A stretch of 64,000 nt of DNA, from positions 65,571-129,570 of the forward strand of contig NZ_KQ949025.1 in assembly GCF_001514285.1 (NCBI RefSeq), read 5' to 3'. The translations under genes and the position numbers were made by a program. The DNA is from Streptomyces sp. DSM 15324. Lineage in GTDB: Bacteria; Actinomycetota; Actinomycetes; Streptomycetales; Streptomycetaceae. Below are positions 1 through 10,929 of the stretch, one piece after another. Each line of letters begins with the position of its first letter. Positions within the stretch are counted from its first letter, which is position 1. The notes under the pieces are model-generated. The model made no database searches and had not been told where the DNA came from. It saw only the letters and a program-made list of their open reading frames with translations.

Positions 1-27
1 CCCGGAAGCCGCACGGCCTGCGGAGAC

Positions 28-55
28 CGGCGGGCGGATGCCACCCGCCCGGGTG
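28..55 (-). terminator. possible terminator after the MarR gene
   Basis: An imperfect GC-rich inverted repeat (arms around 28-37 and 41-53) lies just past the stop of the minus-strand MarR gene. There is no clear T-run. This is a weak, structure-only call. Confidence 0.3.
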
Positions 56-60
56 ACGGG

Positions 61-540
61 TTACTTCTCCATTCCGCGGTTGAGCTGGTGGAGCAGTCGG
101 GCCAGTTCCGCGACCTCGCGCCGGTCCCAGTCGGAGAAGTGCGTGACGTACCGCTCACGGCGGGCCTCGCGGACGCGGCCGACCCGGCGGCGGCCCTCCT
201 CGGTCAGGTCGACCAGCCAGGCGCGGCCGTCGGCCGGATCGGGCTCGCGGGCGATCAGTCCGAGCTGCTCCAGGGCGCGCAGCTGGCGGGACATGGTGGC
301 CTTGCCGACGCCGATGTATCCGGCCAGTTCGGTGGCGCGCTGACGGCCGCACTCCTCCAGCCGGACGAGCAGACCGTACGCGGCGGACTCCAGGTCCGGG
401 TGGACCTCGCGGGCCATTTCGCCCTGGTTGGCGCGGGCGCGCCGGAACAGGACCGTGAGTTCCCGCTCCAGCGAGAGGAACTCCCGGTCGCCCTGGTCCA
501 CCCCGCGCGGCGACGCCTCGCCGTTCGCTTCCTCGTGCAC
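61..540 (-). CDS. MarR-family transcriptional regulator
   Basis: A 159-residue winged-helix protein of normal MarR length. Helices flank a central HTH at about residues 68-95 (VGKATMSRQLRALEQLG), followed by a wing containing the DPADGR motif (residues 101-106) typical of MarR proteins. The GTG start is preceded by AGGAG at a normal distance. MarR proteins act as dimeric repressors released by phenolic or oxidative ligands; the ligand cannot be read here. It lies downstream of lon on the same strand across a 168-bp gap, so it may have its own promoter. Confidence 0.88.
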   Translation of the reverse strand: MHEEANGEASPRGVDQGDREFLSLERELTVLFRRARANQGEMAREVHPDLESAAYGLLVRLEECGRQRATELAGYIGVGKATMSRQLRALEQLGLIAREPDPADGRAWLVDLTEEGRRRVGRVREARRERYVTHFSDWDRREVAELARLLHQLNRGMEK

Positions 541-708
541 GTCAGCACACTCCTGTTTCCGCCGGTGCCCGCCCTGGCCGCGGCTCCTCGATTATTTCGC
601 AGACGGGGAGCGGCGGCTGTTCGCAGGGGCTGGGACCGGCTGGGGCGGGCGAGGGCCCGGGCCTCCCTCAGGAGGAGCCCGGACCCCGCCCTGATCCGGC
701 CCCGTCCG

Positions 709-3129
<2,421 letters not shown>

Positions 3130-3150
3130 GATCTCCCCTTCGGCAGTCAA

Positions 3151-3171
3151 GTTGAGCTATGCCGACTCAAT
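3151..3171 (-). promoter_or_regulatory. HAIR-like operator (HspR site) of lon
   Basis: TTGAGC-N7-ACTCAA matches the HspR inverted repeat CTTGAGT-N7-ACTCAAG at nearly all arm positions with the right 7-base spacer. It lies 22 bp before the lon ATG, where a repressor would block transcription. HspR control of lon is known in Streptomyces; occupancy here is inferred. Confidence 0.8.
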
Positions 3172-3417
3172 GCACATGCGCCGCCGAATGTTCCCGTGGA
3201 TGCGCCGCGTTCGCTGTGGGCGATCAAGGGAGGCGGGGGCGGGCCCCGCGCAAGAGCGGCCGCCGGAAGCGACGCGGCCAGGAGCGGGCGCTCGGGGGCG
3301 CGCCGAAGGAGACCGCACGACCGGCCGTGCCTCCCCGCTCCCGCCTTCCCCCTACCCCGTCCACCCGCTTACGGCATTCACCCCGAAGCCACCCCGCAGG
3401 GCGACCACAATGCGCGT

Positions 3418-4437
3418 ATGACCGATGACTGGAAGCGACGGCTCGACGCGCTGCACGCGGATCTCGTGCGCCGGGACGACCCCGTCGCCTGGGTGATGGA
3501 GGCAGACGCCGTGGAGGCCTCCCGGCGTTATCCGCACATCGCCCTGCGGGGGCCCGTCTTCGGTGTCGCCGTCCGGGACCCCGCCCGCGGCGAACCGCGC
3601 TGGCGGCTGCTGAAGCCGGTGGTGGACGGCATGCCCCAGCAGTCCCGGGACGGGCTGAACTCGCACCTGTGGTTCACCGCCAAGGAGGGCACCGACGACC
3701 GGGCCGTCCGGCGCGCCCTGCTCGCGGCCGTCTCGTTGCTCGAGCGCGATCCGGCCGACGAGGTGGAGGCAATGGGCGTGCGCTACCGGGTCATCCGCGG
3801 CGACGAGTTCACGCGGACCGGCGACGACGGCCTGGAGCCGCCGCGGCCCACCGATCCGGAACCGGTCCGGCCGTCGTGGGAGGAGCGGGCGGCGGCCCCC
3901 TCCCCCGATGTCGGATTCGCGCTGGATCCCGGCCGGGACGAGGGCCCGATGGCGGGCGCCCTGCGGCTGGGCCTGCGCGACTTCGTGTACTCCGGCGCCC
4001 GCTTCCCCGAGGACGTGCTCGCCGACTCGGTGCGGGCGGCCGGCACCCACCCGGACGTGGTGCGGCTGCCCGTGGGTTTCGCGGTGGCCGAGCGCGGCGC
4101 CGCCGGCTGGAGCCCCTGCGGCTCCCTGCACCCGACCCCGCACGACGCCCGTCGCTCGCTCTACGACGGCATGTCCCGCGTCTGGGCGATGCTGTACCGC
4201 TTCGACGAGCGCAAGAAGGCCCGGTACGCACGTGCCGCCGAGGCGTTCCGGGCGGCGGGTCGGGCCGACGAGGCGAGCGTGGACGACCGGGTGTTCCGGG
4301 TCTGCCGGGTCGAGCGGATGGTCCGGATGGGTCCGGACGGCCCGGAGCCGCCCCGCCCGTCGGACGCCGACGAGTACGGCCCCATGAAGATCCACCCGAC
4401 CCTGCGCGAGGACGGCAGCGTCCGCTACGACGACTGA
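3418..4437 (+). CDS. conserved hypothetical protein (possibly DUF5954 type)
   Basis: A 339-residue, acidic and arginine-rich soluble protein with no signal peptide or membrane segment. Two similar halves are visible. Each has a 'V.R..R....GPDG.EPPRP.D..' type element (around residues 125-145 and 300-325), which suggests an internal duplication. It resembles hypothetical proteins restricted to Streptomyces; the DUF5954 assignment is from memory and unverified. The ATG at 3418 is the first credible start; the reading frame continues far upstream only as a shadow of lon. It is divergent from lon, and the 288-bp gap holds the lon operator. Function unknown. Confidence 0.75.
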   Translation: MTDDWKRRLDALHADLVRRDDPVAWVMEADAVEASRRYPHIALRGPVFGVAVRDPARGEPRWRLLKPVVDGMPQQSRDGLNSHLWFTAKEGTDDRAVRRALLAAVSLLERDPADEVEAMGVRYRVIRGDEFTRTGDDGLEPPRPTDPEPVRPSWEERAAAPSPDVGFALDPGRDEGPMAGALRLGLRDFVYSGARFPEDVLADSVRAAGTHPDVVRLPVGFAVAERGAAGWSPCGSLHPTPHDARRSLYDGMSRVWAMLYRFDERKKARYARAAEAFRAAGRADEASVDDRVFRVCRVERMVRMGPDGPEPPRPSDADEYGPMKIHPTLREDGSVRYDD

Positions 4438-4762
4438 CGGACTGCCTTGCCCTCGCGAGCCTCCTGCCGCTTCCCCGCAACCGAACGCCTCGGCGGTGGG
4501 GGCTGCGTGGCCGGACGCGGGGGCGCACCGGAGGGGCAGGGGGGCGCCATGGGCGTCCGAGGGGAGTGAACGGGGCGTCCGAGGGAGCGTGCGGCTCGGG
4601 TGCGCGCTTCTTGGGTGCCCCGAGCTCCCCCCGTACAGCGGCATTCCGGCGTTCGGACACGCAGCACACGGGGCCCGGGTGGGCGGTCTGGTGGGTGTGA
4701 TGCCCGATGCGGCCGCGGCGGGGGATGCAGCGGCCTTGACCGACGACCACCACCGAGGCCGC
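4438..4762. other. intergenic region before the ECF sigma operon
   Basis: About 325 bp without a convincing gene. The sigma-factor frame stays open back to 4496, but the protein there is low-complexity, so the ATG at 4763 (or 4700) is preferred as the start. Promoters for the downstream operon should lie here; no clear -35/-10 or ECF-type element could be recognised. Confidence 0.5.
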
Positions 4763-5419
4763 ATGACCACGTGTACCGAGCCCGAGGACCCGGACGACGA
4801 CCGCGTCCACGACACCCGTGACCACCCGCTCCCCGACAACCAATGGGTGCGCGCCATCGCCGAGGGCGACGAGGAGGCCCTCTCCGCACTGATGTCGCGC
4901 CGTTCGGGGCTCGTGTTCGCCCACCTCCTGCAGCACGGCCTGCCCGCCGATGTCGCCGAGGAGGCCGTGCAGGATACGTTCCTGTCCGTCTGGAAGAGCG
5001 CGTCGCGGTTCCACGACGGAAACGCGCTGAGGTGGCTGCTGCGGATCGCCCGGTGCCGCGCCGTGGACCTGAGCCGCAGCCGTGAACGTTCCTGGGGGCG
5101 TGCCGAACAGTCCGCCCGTGCGGGATTCGACCCGGCCGGCGCCGTCGCCCCGGCACCCGACGAGCACCTGCTCGCCTCGATCCCCGACGACGCCGCCCTG
5201 AGCAGGGCTTTCGGCCGTCTGACGACACACCAACGAGAAATTCTCACGCTGCGCCACATAGACGGTCTCACCGTCGAGGAGACGGCCCGTCACCTGGGCC
5301 TGTCCAGGAGCACCGTCACGTCCTGCACGGCCCGGGCACGGGCGCGGCTGCGCGCACTGCTGCGGGAGGAACGCGAGCGGGAGGAACGGGAGCGGCAGGA
5401 GCGGGGAGGAGAGGAATGA
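4763..5419 (+). CDS. ECF-type RNA polymerase sigma factor
   Basis: A 218-residue group IV sigma factor. Region 2 spans about residues 41-108 and contains EEAVQDTFLSVWKSASRF. Region 4 spans about 146-200 with the HTH LTVEETARHLGLSRSTVTSC. There is no region 3, as expected for ECF factors. The C-terminal tail is a run of Glu/Arg (EREREERER). The start at 4763 is short and plausible; ATG at 4700 is an alternative. Its stop overlaps the next start (5416-5419). The same four-gene operon encodes a zinc-finger protein that probably holds this sigma factor at the membrane. Confidence 0.85.
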   Translation: MTTCTEPEDPDDDRVHDTRDHPLPDNQWVRAIAEGDEEALSALMSRRSGLVFAHLLQHGLPADVAEEAVQDTFLSVWKSASRFHDGNALRWLLRIARCRAVDLSRSRERSWGRAEQSARAGFDPAGAVAPAPDEHLLASIPDDAALSRAFGRLTTHQREILTLRHIDGLTVEETARHLGLSRSTVTSCTARARARLRALLREEREREERERQERGGEE

Positions 5420-6738
5420 CGACGATGGCCGAACTCACGGCGCGGCTGCCCTGGCCGGGTGTCCGAGGCCAGGGGCACGGCACGGTGGTGCGGACACGAA
5501 CACTGCGGGGGGTGTGCCCGGCGGGGGCGGTCGTGCTCGCCGGAGCGCTGACGTGGGCCGGCCTGGCCACTCTCTCCTCCTGGCGCAACGACTGGTTCGC
5601 CGTGGCCCACCACATGCACGGCAGCCTCACGGTCGCCCTGCCGATCGCGGCGCTCTTCGCCTGCTGGCAGGGCGGCCTGGAAGCCCGCTCGGGAACCGCC
5701 TGGACCGACGACAGTTCCCCGCGCGGCCCGTGGATTCGCGCCCTGTTGTCCCTCGCGCCGTCCGTGCTGTGGCCGGTGGCCGTGCACGGCACGGCACTGC
5801 TCGTCATGCTGGCCGTGGCGCGGCCGACGGCCCTGGGAGGGCGGGCACCGCTGCCGATGCTGGCCTACGTCCTGTGCCTGCTGACCGGCACGGCGTGCGC
5901 CGCGCACGCTCTGGGCGCCCTGCTGCCGTTACGGGTCCTGCCGCCGGTGGTCGCGCTGTCCACGCTGTGGTCGGCGGGGCAGGGCCAGGACGTCCTGGGG
6001 TACGAGGACCCCGGTCGGCGACCGTACTCCGGCGCGTCCGGCGCGTCCTTGTTCGAGACCCCATGGCTGCCCTGGGCAGCGGCGGTCCTGCTGCTGACCG
6101 TCGCTGTCACGACCCTCGCCCTGCACATGCGGCGCCGGCTGGTCCCGGGGCTGCTGCTGCTCGTCGTGGTCGCCCTCTCCGTCCTGGAACTCCTGCCCCG
6201 GGGGGAGGTGTCACCGGGTATCGGGACCGTCGGGCTGCACTGCTCGCAGGGCACGCCGGCCGTCTGTCTGTCGGACGACCGCGCCGACCGGCGGGCGGAC
6301 GTGGCCGAGCTGGCCGCGCACTTCGGCCGCCGCCTGGCCGGCGTGCACCGTGCCCCCAGCCGCTACTACGCCACAGCCGAGACGACCTCGGGCGCCCTCT
6401 GGTCGTACTGCCCGACCTTGGGGAGCTGGGGAGGCGGCACGCGGGACACGATGCCCGTCGATCTGGCGGACACGCGCGCGGAACGCTTTCGGCGGACCGC
6501 CGAGTGTCTCGCCGGCGGGGAGTACGGGACGCTCGACACCCCCCTCCGCGCCGCCGTCACCGACTGGCTCCTTCCGCCCGCCTACCGGCAGTACCGGGAC
6601 ACCCACGAGGTGACCCGCCTGGTCGACCGGATCGACGCGCTTCCCCCCGCACCGCGAGCCCGCTGGCTCGACGCCTACTTCACCGACAGAGGCACCATCA
6701 CCCCACTCATCTCTCTCCTGAAGGCCACAGCCCGATGA
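5416..6738 (+). CDS. integral membrane protein of an ABC-type/sigma-factor operon
   Basis: A 440-residue protein with about six hydrophobic segments in the first 250 residues. An approximately 190-residue hydrophilic C-terminal region follows and contains several cysteines (HCSQG, VCLSDD, YCPT, ECLAGG), which suggests an extracytoplasmic domain. It overlaps the sigma gene upstream and the zinc-finger gene downstream by 4 bp each, so it is translationally coupled to both. The ATPase gene closing the operon makes a permease role likely (ABC-2-like), but no family motif was recognised. Substrate unknown. Confidence 0.75.
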   Translation: MTTMAELTARLPWPGVRGQGHGTVVRTRTLRGVCPAGAVVLAGALTWAGLATLSSWRNDWFAVAHHMHGSLTVALPIAALFACWQGGLEARSGTAWTDDSSPRGPWIRALLSLAPSVLWPVAVHGTALLVMLAVARPTALGGRAPLPMLAYVLCLLTGTACAAHALGALLPLRVLPPVVALSTLWSAGQGQDVLGYEDPGRRPYSGASGASLFETPWLPWAAAVLLLTVAVTTLALHMRRRLVPGLLLLVVVALSVLELLPRGEVSPGIGTVGLHCSQGTPAVCLSDDRADRRADVAELAAHFGRRLAGVHRAPSRYYATAETTSGALWSYCPTLGSWGGGTRDTMPVDLADTRAERFRRTAECLAGGEYGTLDTPLRAAVTDWLLPPAYRQYRDTHEVTRLVDRIDALPPAPRARWLDAYFTDRGTITPLISLLKATAR

Positions 6739-7709
6739 CCGAACACCCCACCCGCTCCGGGCCCCCGGCACCCCGCGCGGACGGCGGCGCCCACCTCTCC
6801 GGCCCCTCGGTGGCCGCCTACGCCCTGGGCCGTCTCGACGCCGGTCTGCGCGACGGCGTCGAGGCCCACCTGCTGCACTGCCCGCGCTGCGCGGACGCCG
6901 TCGACGGGGCCGTACGGCAGGGCCCGTACGGCACCCGGGTGGAGGCGCTGCACCGGGCCGTGCTCGACCGCGTGGGCGCCGCCCCCTCCGCGGCCTCACG
7001 CCCGGCGCCGCGCCGACGCCGCACACCACCCCCCGCTACGGCCCCCCGCCGCACCTGGCTCCCGCCCTGGGTCTCGGCGACGCAGGGCCTGCGGCCGTCC
7101 TGGTTCGCCGCCGTGGCCTGTGTATGCGCGCTGAGCGTGCTGTTCGGCCGGCTCAGCCAGTCCCCCGCGCCCCGCCTGCTGCTGCTGTTGCTGGCGCCCG
7201 TACTGCCCGTGCTCTGCGTGGCCGGCAGCTACGGCGGGCGGGCCGACCCGTTCGCCGAGGTCACCCGCACCACCCCGCACGGCGGCCTGCGCATCCTCCT
7301 GCAACGAACCGCCCAGACCCTGGTCGTGTGCGTACCCCTGCTGACAGGAGCCGCCGCCCTGATGCCACGGAATGGTCTGCCCGCCTACAGCTCGGCGGGC
7401 TGGCTGCTGCCCTGTCTGACGGTGACCCTCGCGACCCTGCTGCTCAGCGCGTCCCTGGGCAGCTGGGCCGCGGCCCTGACGACGGGCGGCGGCTGGCTGC
7501 TGCTGGTGTGCGTCCTCGCCCAGCCGCTCCTGGCACACTCCGGGCACGGCAAGCGGGAATCCGGCGACCGGATGGTGCACGTCCTGGAGGGAGTGCAGCT
7601 CAAGCTGCTCGACATGCTCGGAACGACCCTGTTCGGTGCCGCCTCCGCCGTCCTCGTCGAACTCCTCGTCCTGCGCCGCCACTCCTTCAGCCGGCTGGGG
7701 GCACGGTGA
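6735..7709 (+). CDS. zinc-finger anti-sigma domain fused to a multi-spanning membrane protein
   Basis: 324 residues. The N-terminus (about 15-60) resembles zf-HC2 anti-sigma domains: HLLHCPRC supplies the H-x3-C-x2-C metal motif (His45, Cys49, Cys52). A Pro/Arg-rich linker (about 90-115) leads into about six membrane segments from residue 118 to the end. Ordinary ZAS anti-sigma factors have one membrane helix, so this looks like an anti-sigma domain attached to a permease-like module. The start is the ATG in the ATGA overlap at 6735; the end overlaps the ATPase GTG. It probably binds the sigma factor encoded first in the operon. Confidence 0.8.
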   Translation: MTEHPTRSGPPAPRADGGAHLSGPSVAAYALGRLDAGLRDGVEAHLLHCPRCADAVDGAVRQGPYGTRVEALHRAVLDRVGAAPSAASRPAPRRRRTPPPATAPRRTWLPPWVSATQGLRPSWFAAVACVCALSVLFGRLSQSPAPRLLLLLLAPVLPVLCVAGSYGGRADPFAEVTRTTPHGGLRILLQRTAQTLVVCVPLLTGAAALMPRNGLPAYSSAGWLLPCLTVTLATLLLSASLGSWAAALTTGGGWLLLVCVLAQPLLAHSGHGKRESGDRMVHVLEGVQLKLLDMLGTTLFGAASAVLVELLVLRRHSFSRLGAR

Positions 7710-8410
7710 TTCACGCCGAAGGTCTCTGTGTACGGCGCCGGGGCGCCCTCGTCCTCGACGGCGTCGACCTGCGTCTCGGCCTCGGCGTGCATGCGCTGCT
7801 GGGACCCAACGGCGCGGGCAAGACCACCCTCCTGCGGGTCCTGGCGACGGCGGCCGGCCCGACCGAGGGCCGTGTCACCCTGCTGGGCCGTGACCCCCGC
7901 GTTCCCGCCCAGCGCCTGGAGATCCGGCGCCGGCTCGGTTATCTGCCGCAGGAGTTCGGGGTGTTCCCCCGCTACACCGTGCGCGAGTTCCTCTCGTACG
8001 CGGCCTGGCTGCGCGACATGCCCGGCGGGCGGATCCCGGCGGCTGTGGAGGAGGCCGCGGCGTCGGTCGGGCTCACCGGCCGCCTCGGACGCCGTATGAA
8101 GACTCTCTCCGGCGGCATGAAACAGCGCGTCGGTATCGCCCAGGCCGTCGTCAACCTGCCGGAGCTGCTGCTCCTGGACGAGCCGACCGTCGGCCTGGAT
8201 CCGGGGCAACGAACCCGTTTCCACTTCCTGGTGCGCGACCTCGGTCAGCGCTCGTGCGTCGTCCTGTCGACCCATCTGCTGGCGGAGGACGTACGCGGCG
8301 TCTGCGCGGACGTCACGCTGCTGCTCGGCGGGCGGATCGCGTTCCACGGCACTCCCGAGCAACTGGACACGGCTGGCGGCTACGAGGCGTTCGTCCCGCC
8401 GGAGGAGTGA
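7706..8410 (+). CDS. ABC transporter ATP-binding protein
   Basis: 234 residues, the length of a single nucleotide-binding domain. Walker A GPNGAGKT begins at residue 33, the signature LSGGMKQ is at 134-140, Walker B LLLLDEP at 154-160, and the switch His is in STHLL. It is most like DrrA/CcmA-type exporters (ABC-2). The GTG start overlaps the stop of the zinc-finger/membrane gene, so it is the fourth gene of the sigma operon. The two preceding membrane proteins are its likely partners. The 3' end overlaps the convergent rhomboid-like gene by 31 bp. Confidence 0.9.
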   Translation: MIHAEGLCVRRRGALVLDGVDLRLGLGVHALLGPNGAGKTTLLRVLATAAGPTEGRVTLLGRDPRVPAQRLEIRRRLGYLPQEFGVFPRYTVREFLSYAAWLRDMPGGRIPAAVEEAAASVGLTGRLGRRMKTLSGGMKQRVGIAQAVVNLPELLLLDEPTVGLDPGQRTRFHFLVRDLGQRSCVVLSTHLLAEDVRGVCADVTLLLGGRIAFHGTPEQLDTAGGYEAFVPPEE

Positions 8411-9138
8411 AGGCGGCTCCACCGCCGTACCCACGGCCAGGTCGCCACGCCGATCGTCAGCGCGAACAGGTGGCCCCAGTCGGTGAGGGGGTCGGTGAAG
8501 GCGAGCAGGTCCTGGAGGAGCATGCCGCCGACGGCGATCAGGAGAGGCAGGCGCAGCCAGGGGCGGAGCAGGCAGGACAGGGCGCCCACGCACGTGGCGA
8601 CCCCGAAGCTGATGCCGTAGTCGAGGCGGTGCAGGGAGCTGGTGGGCAGATGGCCGACCAGGACGGCGAGGCCGACCGGGACCTCGGTCGCGAGGGTGGC
8701 CAGGACGTGTCCGAGCAGGAAGACGACGGCCGTGCGGGCGCCCCCGATCCGGCGTTCCAGCAGGGTGAGGACGATCAGGAAGCCGAGGGTGAAGGGGGAG
8801 AGGAGACCGCCGGCTACCCAGAGCGCGCTGGCGAGGAGCACCTGTGCCGGGGCGGTCAGCAGGTGGGCCACATCCGTGCTGGAGCCCTGCTGGAGGGCGT
8901 GCACGAGGGCCGGGTCGGCGTACGCGGCGACGCAGGAGGTGACGGCGAGGACGGCGGCGTAGGACAGGGTGAAGGGGACCGGGAGCCGGCGGGGCTGCCG
9001 GTACCGGACGCGGGGTCCCTGCTCGGCGGGTCGTGTGACCTGCCGCGGGGAGTGCTGGCCGGGGATGCCGTCCAGGAGTCCGGTGACACCGGTGGCATCG
9101 GGAAGGGGCGGGCCCGTACGGGCGGTCGCGGGTTCCAC
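8380..9138 (-). CDS. rhomboid-like membrane protein
   Basis: 252 residues with an approximately 50-residue Pro/Arg-rich cytoplasmic leader and about six membrane segments. A GxSxG-like element (LDYGISFG) lies in one late helix and a His in another (DWGHLFALTIG). These sit where rhomboid intramembrane proteases keep their Ser and His, but the serine motif is GISF, not the canonical GxSG, so activity is uncertain. The GTG start has a strong GGAAGGAG site. It is convergent with, and slightly overlaps, the ABC ATPase gene. Confidence 0.72.
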   Translation of the reverse strand: MEPATARTGPPLPDATGVTGLLDGIPGQHSPRQVTRPAEQGPRVRYRQPRRLPVPFTLSYAAVLAVTSCVAAYADPALVHALQQGSSTDVAHLLTAPAQVLLASALWVAGGLLSPFTLGFLIVLTLLERRIGGARTAVVFLLGHVLATLATEVPVGLAVLVGHLPTSSLHRLDYGISFGVATCVGALSCLLRPWLRLPLLIAVGGMLLQDLLAFTDPLTDWGHLFALTIGVATWPWVRRWSRLHSSGGTNAS

Positions 9139-9367
9139 TGTGAGGGCGCTCCTTCCGTTTCACCCCCACCTTTCGTGGCCGACCCGCGCCGTGTCTGTGA
9201 CCGGCGCCACGCGGGGCCCGATTCACAGGAAGCTCCGAGGCTCCCACGGGCTGTACGCCATCCAGCGCACCGCGGCGCGTCAACGTCACACCCGCCCCTC
9301 ACCCCCGCGCGACCGGCGCTGCCATAAACCCGTCAACAGACGGTCAGGGAGGTGCCAGGATGGGCCG

Positions 9368-10066
9368 ATGCCCCGTTCGTACGACGTCCCCGACGGCCCC
9401 GAGGTGCTCGACCGTCGCGAGGGACCCCATGGTGAGGTCGTGTTACGCCGGCACGGCGAACTGCTCCAGATCATCGCCAACGGCTGCTTCCTGATGGACA
9501 CCTCCGACGGTCGCTCGGAACGGCTGCTCGTCGACGCCGCGCTCGCCGCGCTGGACGGCCGTCCCGCACCGAAGCTGCTGATCGGCGGCCTGGGCGTCGG
9601 GTTCTCCCTCGCCCATGCCGCGGCCGACGCCCGCTGGGGCGCGATCACCGTGGTGGAGCGGGAACGGGCCGTCGTCGACTGGCATCTCGACGGTCCGCTC
9701 GGGCGCATCTCCGCACGGGCCCTCGCCGATCCGCGCACGACGATCGTCGAGGCGGACCTGCTGGACCACCTCCGTGAGACGTGCGACACGTTCGACGCGA
9801 TCTGCCTGGACATCGACAACGGACCCGGCTGGACCGTCACCGAGAGCAACGACAGTCTGTACTCCCCGGCCGGACTCACGCAGTGCGCAAGGGTGTTGGC
9901 ACCCGGTGGCGTGCTGGCCGTCTGGTCCGCCCAGCCCTCTCCGGAATTCGAGGGAACCTTGCGGAATGCCGGGTTCCAGCGGGTGCGTACCGAAGAGATC
10001 CCGGTTGCCCGAGGAGTGCCGGACGTCGTGCACCTCGCGGTCCGTCCCGCCGTCGGGGCTGGATAG
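9368..10066 (+). CDS. spermidine synthase-like / SAM-dependent methyltransferase-fold protein
   Basis: 232 residues with a Rossmann fold. The glycine-rich SAM loop is LLIGGLGVGFSLAHA, the acidic residue ending strand 2 is in ITVVERE, and ICLDIDNGPGW marks strand 4. The overall pattern (IANGCFLMDTSDGRSERLL, then the nucleotide loop) resembles the spermidine synthase superfamily. Many short actinobacterial members are not true polyamine synthases. The ATG at 9368 is the only start that gives a coherent N-terminus. It stands alone between the rhomboid-like gene and the two-component system. Confidence 0.8.
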   Translation: MPRSYDVPDGPEVLDRREGPHGEVVLRRHGELLQIIANGCFLMDTSDGRSERLLVDAALAALDGRPAPKLLIGGLGVGFSLAHAAADARWGAITVVERERAVVDWHLDGPLGRISARALADPRTTIVEADLLDHLRETCDTFDAICLDIDNGPGWTVTESNDSLYSPAGLTQCARVLAPGGVLAVWSAQPSPEFEGTLRNAGFQRVRTEEIPVARGVPDVVHLAVRPAVGAG

Positions 10067-10188
10067 CAATGCGTCGGTGACTCCGGGTACGTTGCATGCC
10101 TGACGCCGATCATTTACGCGTCAACCGCAGTCATGCGCAGACAAGGGATCACCCCACTGGTTCCGGAAAGCACACTCAGGGGCGGGCG

Positions 10189-10929
10189 ATGGAGACGACA
10201 CACACCTCGCACAACGGCACGACGACGGCGACCCCGGGCGCGCAGCGGCGCGTCCTGGTGGTCGAGGACGACCCGACCATCGTCGACGCCATCGCGGTCC
10301 GCCTGCGCGCCGAGGGATTCCTCGTGCAGACCGCGGGCGACGGTCCGGCGGCCGTCGACACCGCCGAGGCCTGGCAGCCCGACCTGCTGATCCTCGACAT
10401 CATGCTGCCCGGCTTCGACGGTCTGGAGGTCTGCCGCCGTGTGCAGGCCGCCCGTCCCGTGCCGGTGCTCATGCTCACGGCGCGCGACGACGAGACCGAC
10501 ATGCTGGTCGGGCTCGGCGTGGGCGCCGACGACTACATGACCAAGCCGTTCTCGATGCGGGAGCTGGCCGCGCGCGTGCACGTGCTGCTGCGCCGGGTGG
10601 AGCGGGCCGCGATCGCGGCCACCACCCCCCGCAGCGGCATCCTGCGCCTCGGCGAGCTGGAGATCGACCACGCGCAGCGCCGGGTGCGGGTGCGCTCGGA
10701 GGACGTGCACCTGACGCCCACCGAGTTCGACCTGCTGGTCTGTCTGGCGAACACCCCGCGCGCGGTGCTCTCCCGTGAGCAGCTCCTCGCCGAGGTCTGG
10801 GACTGGGCGGACGCCTCCGGCACCCGCACGGTCGACAGCCACATCAAGGCGCTGCGCCGGAAGATCGGCGCCGAGCGGATCCGCACGGTGCACGGGGTGG
10901 GCTACGCGCTGGAGACCCCGACGCCATGA
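10189..10929 (+). CDS. two-component response regulator, OmpR/PhoB family
   Basis: 246 residues. The receiver domain (about 21-135) has the acidic pocket VVEDD, phospho-acceptor Asp70 (LILDIMLPG) and Lys119 (TKPF). The winged-helix DNA-binding domain (about 150-245) carries LTPTEFDLLVCLA and the recognition segment RTVDSHIKALRRKIG. The ATG at 10189 is preferred over an upstream in-frame ATG at 10096 because it follows a purine-rich GGGGCGGG and matches family length. It overlaps the kinase gene by 4 bp (ATGA), so the pair forms one operon. Confidence 0.93.
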   Translation: METTHTSHNGTTTATPGAQRRVLVVEDDPTIVDAIAVRLRAEGFLVQTAGDGPAAVDTAEAWQPDLLILDIMLPGFDGLEVCRRVQAARPVPVLMLTARDDETDMLVGLGVGADDYMTKPFSMRELAARVHVLLRRVERAAIAATTPRSGILRLGELEIDHAQRRVRVRSEDVHLTPTEFDLLVCLANTPRAVLSREQLLAEVWDWADASGTRTVDSHIKALRRKIGAERIRTVHGVGYALETPTP

